Shown: in pieces, positions 48,880 to 49,716 of the stretch
Position numbering within the stretch: position 1 is the stretch's first letter
How the letters are laid out: the number at the start of each line of letters is the position of its first letter
Source: Actinomycetota bacterium
Lineage (GTDB): Bacteria > Actinomycetota > Thermoleophilia > Gaiellales > Gaiellaceae
NCBI GenBank assembly: GCA_005883355.1
Contig: VAXG01000038.1
Span: 30,966-80,681 of the forward strand
Length of the DNA stretch: 49,716 bases
Reading direction: 5' to 3'
Translations under genes and position numbers: made by a program
Notes under the pieces: generated by a model
Databases searched by the model: none
What the model was told of the DNA's origin: nothing
What the model saw: the letters and a program-made list of their open reading frames with translations, nothing else

Positions 48880-49701
48880 TCAGCTCGAGACCTTCCAGAG
48901 CCGGAAACGCTCGATCTGTTGCATGCATGAGAAGCCTTCTGCCTGCATCACGCGAAGGAAGGCTGCTTCCGCTTCGTGATGCATGGGGTTCGAGGTATTG
49001 CGAACAAAGGGCGAAAGCTCTGCGAGGACCCCGTTCGGTCGAATTGACTGCAGGAGGTTCGCGAGGATCTCCTCGAGCGACTCGAGGTGCTCGAGGACAT
49101 CAATCGCGCAAACAGCGTCGTACGCGCCGGGGGCGAGGGGCGTCCATTGGTCGAGGACACGCATCCGGTCCTGAAGGCCGTACTTCTCGATCCGGAATCG
49201 GACGAAGTCTTTCTGTAACGCCGACTGTTCGACAAAGTCCACGCGATGGCCTCTTGCGGCGAGTGCAAGCGCGAGATTGCCAGTGCCGCCGCCGAAGTCG
49301 AGGACGTCGGTCGCAGCGCCGATGTAGGCCCCGAGCACGTCGGCCACCCCCTCGCCGTCATGCACGGCGTTGGCAAAGAGATAGGTCCTCGAGGAGAGAT
49401 AGAACCAATCTTCGTTGTGCAACGCCCGCGGCAAAGCGTGCCACTCGGATCGGAAGCTCTCGTGCCTCCGCCGTATCAGAGCATGAACCTGATTGCGCTC
49501 GAGGCCCGTGTACTCGACTAGGTCCTGCACGATGTCGACCGATCTTCCTCCGAGATCGATTTCAGGCGGCGCATCGACCTCTTCTCGGCGATGGGGGTAT
49601 AAGAGGAGATGCGCTCCTAGTCGTGCGAGCACCCCGCCGACGGCAATCGCAGCGTGGTCAGCAAGGGTGTGGGACGTAATGCGGATGCGTAGCCGGGTCA
49701 C
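48880..49701 (-). CDS. Class I SAM-dependent methyltransferase (start near window edge)
   Basis: A 273-residue protein: DVLDFGGGTGNLALALAARG is motif I, VDFVEQSALQKDFVRFRI the acidic region, YDAVCAIDVLEHLESLEEIL motif II and RPNGVLAELSPFV motif III. About 120 helical residues come first (VDIVQDLVEYTGLERNQV, YLSSRTYLFANAVHD). The GTG at 49701 gives a plausible N-terminus, but the frame is still open for the remaining 5 codons, so a start beyond the window is possible. It converges on the frameshifted methyltransferase with a 35-bp gap. Target unknown. Confidence 0.8.
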   Translation of the reverse strand: MTRLRIRITSHTLADHAAIAVGGVLARLGAHLLLYPHRREEVDAPPEIDLGGRSVDIVQDLVEYTGLERNQVHALIRRRHESFRSEWHALPRALHNEDWFYLSSRTYLFANAVHDGEGVADVLGAYIGAATDVLDFGGGTGNLALALAARGHRVDFVEQSALQKDFVRFRIEKYGLQDRMRVLDQWTPLAPGAYDAVCAIDVLEHLESLEEILANLLQSIRPNGVLAELSPFVRNTSNPMHHEAEAAFLRVMQAEGFSCMQQIERFRLWKVSS

Positions 49702-49716
49702 GGGCGGAAGCGAGTG

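Noticed and set aside
1-49716. tRNA/rRNA genes, CRISPR arrays, IS elements, integrases or phage genes
   Set aside because: No cloverleaf, rRNA-like stretch, regularly spaced short repeats, transposase or integrase motif was seen on either strand. The only sizeable repeat is the flippase pair.

Overview
This 49.7 kb window is a high-GC surface-polysaccharide / glycoconjugate biosynthesis locus. Very high GC, frequent GTG and TTG starts, 4-bp GTGA/ATGA gene overlaps and repeated leaderless promoters (a TANNNT hexamer 6-9 nt before the start codon) point to an actinobacterium. I lean towards a deep-branching soil lineage such as Thermoleophilia, but that placement is inference. I see no tRNA, rRNA, CRISPR array, phage or transposase gene.

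Layout. (1) 1-3360, +: a ketopantoate-reductase-like dehydrogenase, a CMP-sugar (NeuA-like) cytidylyltransferase, a mandelate-racemase-type sugar-acid dehydratase and an FkbM methyltransferase, all overlapping. (2) 3383-10158: a GT-C membrane protein (-) divergent from a + operon of transketolase, GT-B transferase and polytopic membrane protein. (3) 10155-13329, -: methyltransferase, GT-C protein and TylF-like methyltransferase. (4) 13438-15667: a secreted protein of four Ig-like repeats, a hairpin, then a GT2 glycosyltransferase. (5) 15726-16106: a decayed methyltransferase. (6) 16165-20658, +: two GT2 enzymes, a UDP-GlcNAc 2-epimerase and a methyltransferase. (7) 20661-24092, -: a giant fusion of a Wzx-type flippase with a GT-C membrane enzyme. 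(8) 24225-24628: gene relics. (9) 24696-32024, +: a nine-gene GDP-heptose operon containing all four dedicated steps (gmhA, hddA, gmhB, hddC) plus transaldolase, three NAD(P)-dependent sugar-modifying enzymes and a polyprenyl-phosphate-type GT2. (10) 32061-34652, -: GtrA-like flippase, an atypical nucleotide-sugar dehydrogenase, and a truncated flippase copy. (11) 34939-38760: FkbM methyltransferase, a methyltransferase-like protein, another GT-C. (12) 39037-43124, -: sugar aminotransferase, epimerase, glycosyltransferase, methyltransferase. (13) 43327-49701: GT-B, GT2 and methyltransferase genes, a Wzm/Wzt ABC exporter pair, a frameshifted methyltransferase and a last methyltransferase at the edge.

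How it fits together. The locus encodes activated-sugar synthesis, cytoplasmic glycan assembly by GT2/GT-B enzymes, O-methylation, two export modes (flippase and Wzm/Wzt with a glycan-binding tail) and several outward-facing GT-C enzymes that would use lipid-phosphate sugars. The most distinctive elements are the GDP-heptose cassette, which sits between 743-bp direct repeats made of flippase gene sequence, and the first operon, whose enzymes suggest an unusual route to a CMP-activated 3-deoxy-2-ulosonic acid. Several relics and active-site substitutions show that the locus is being remodelled.
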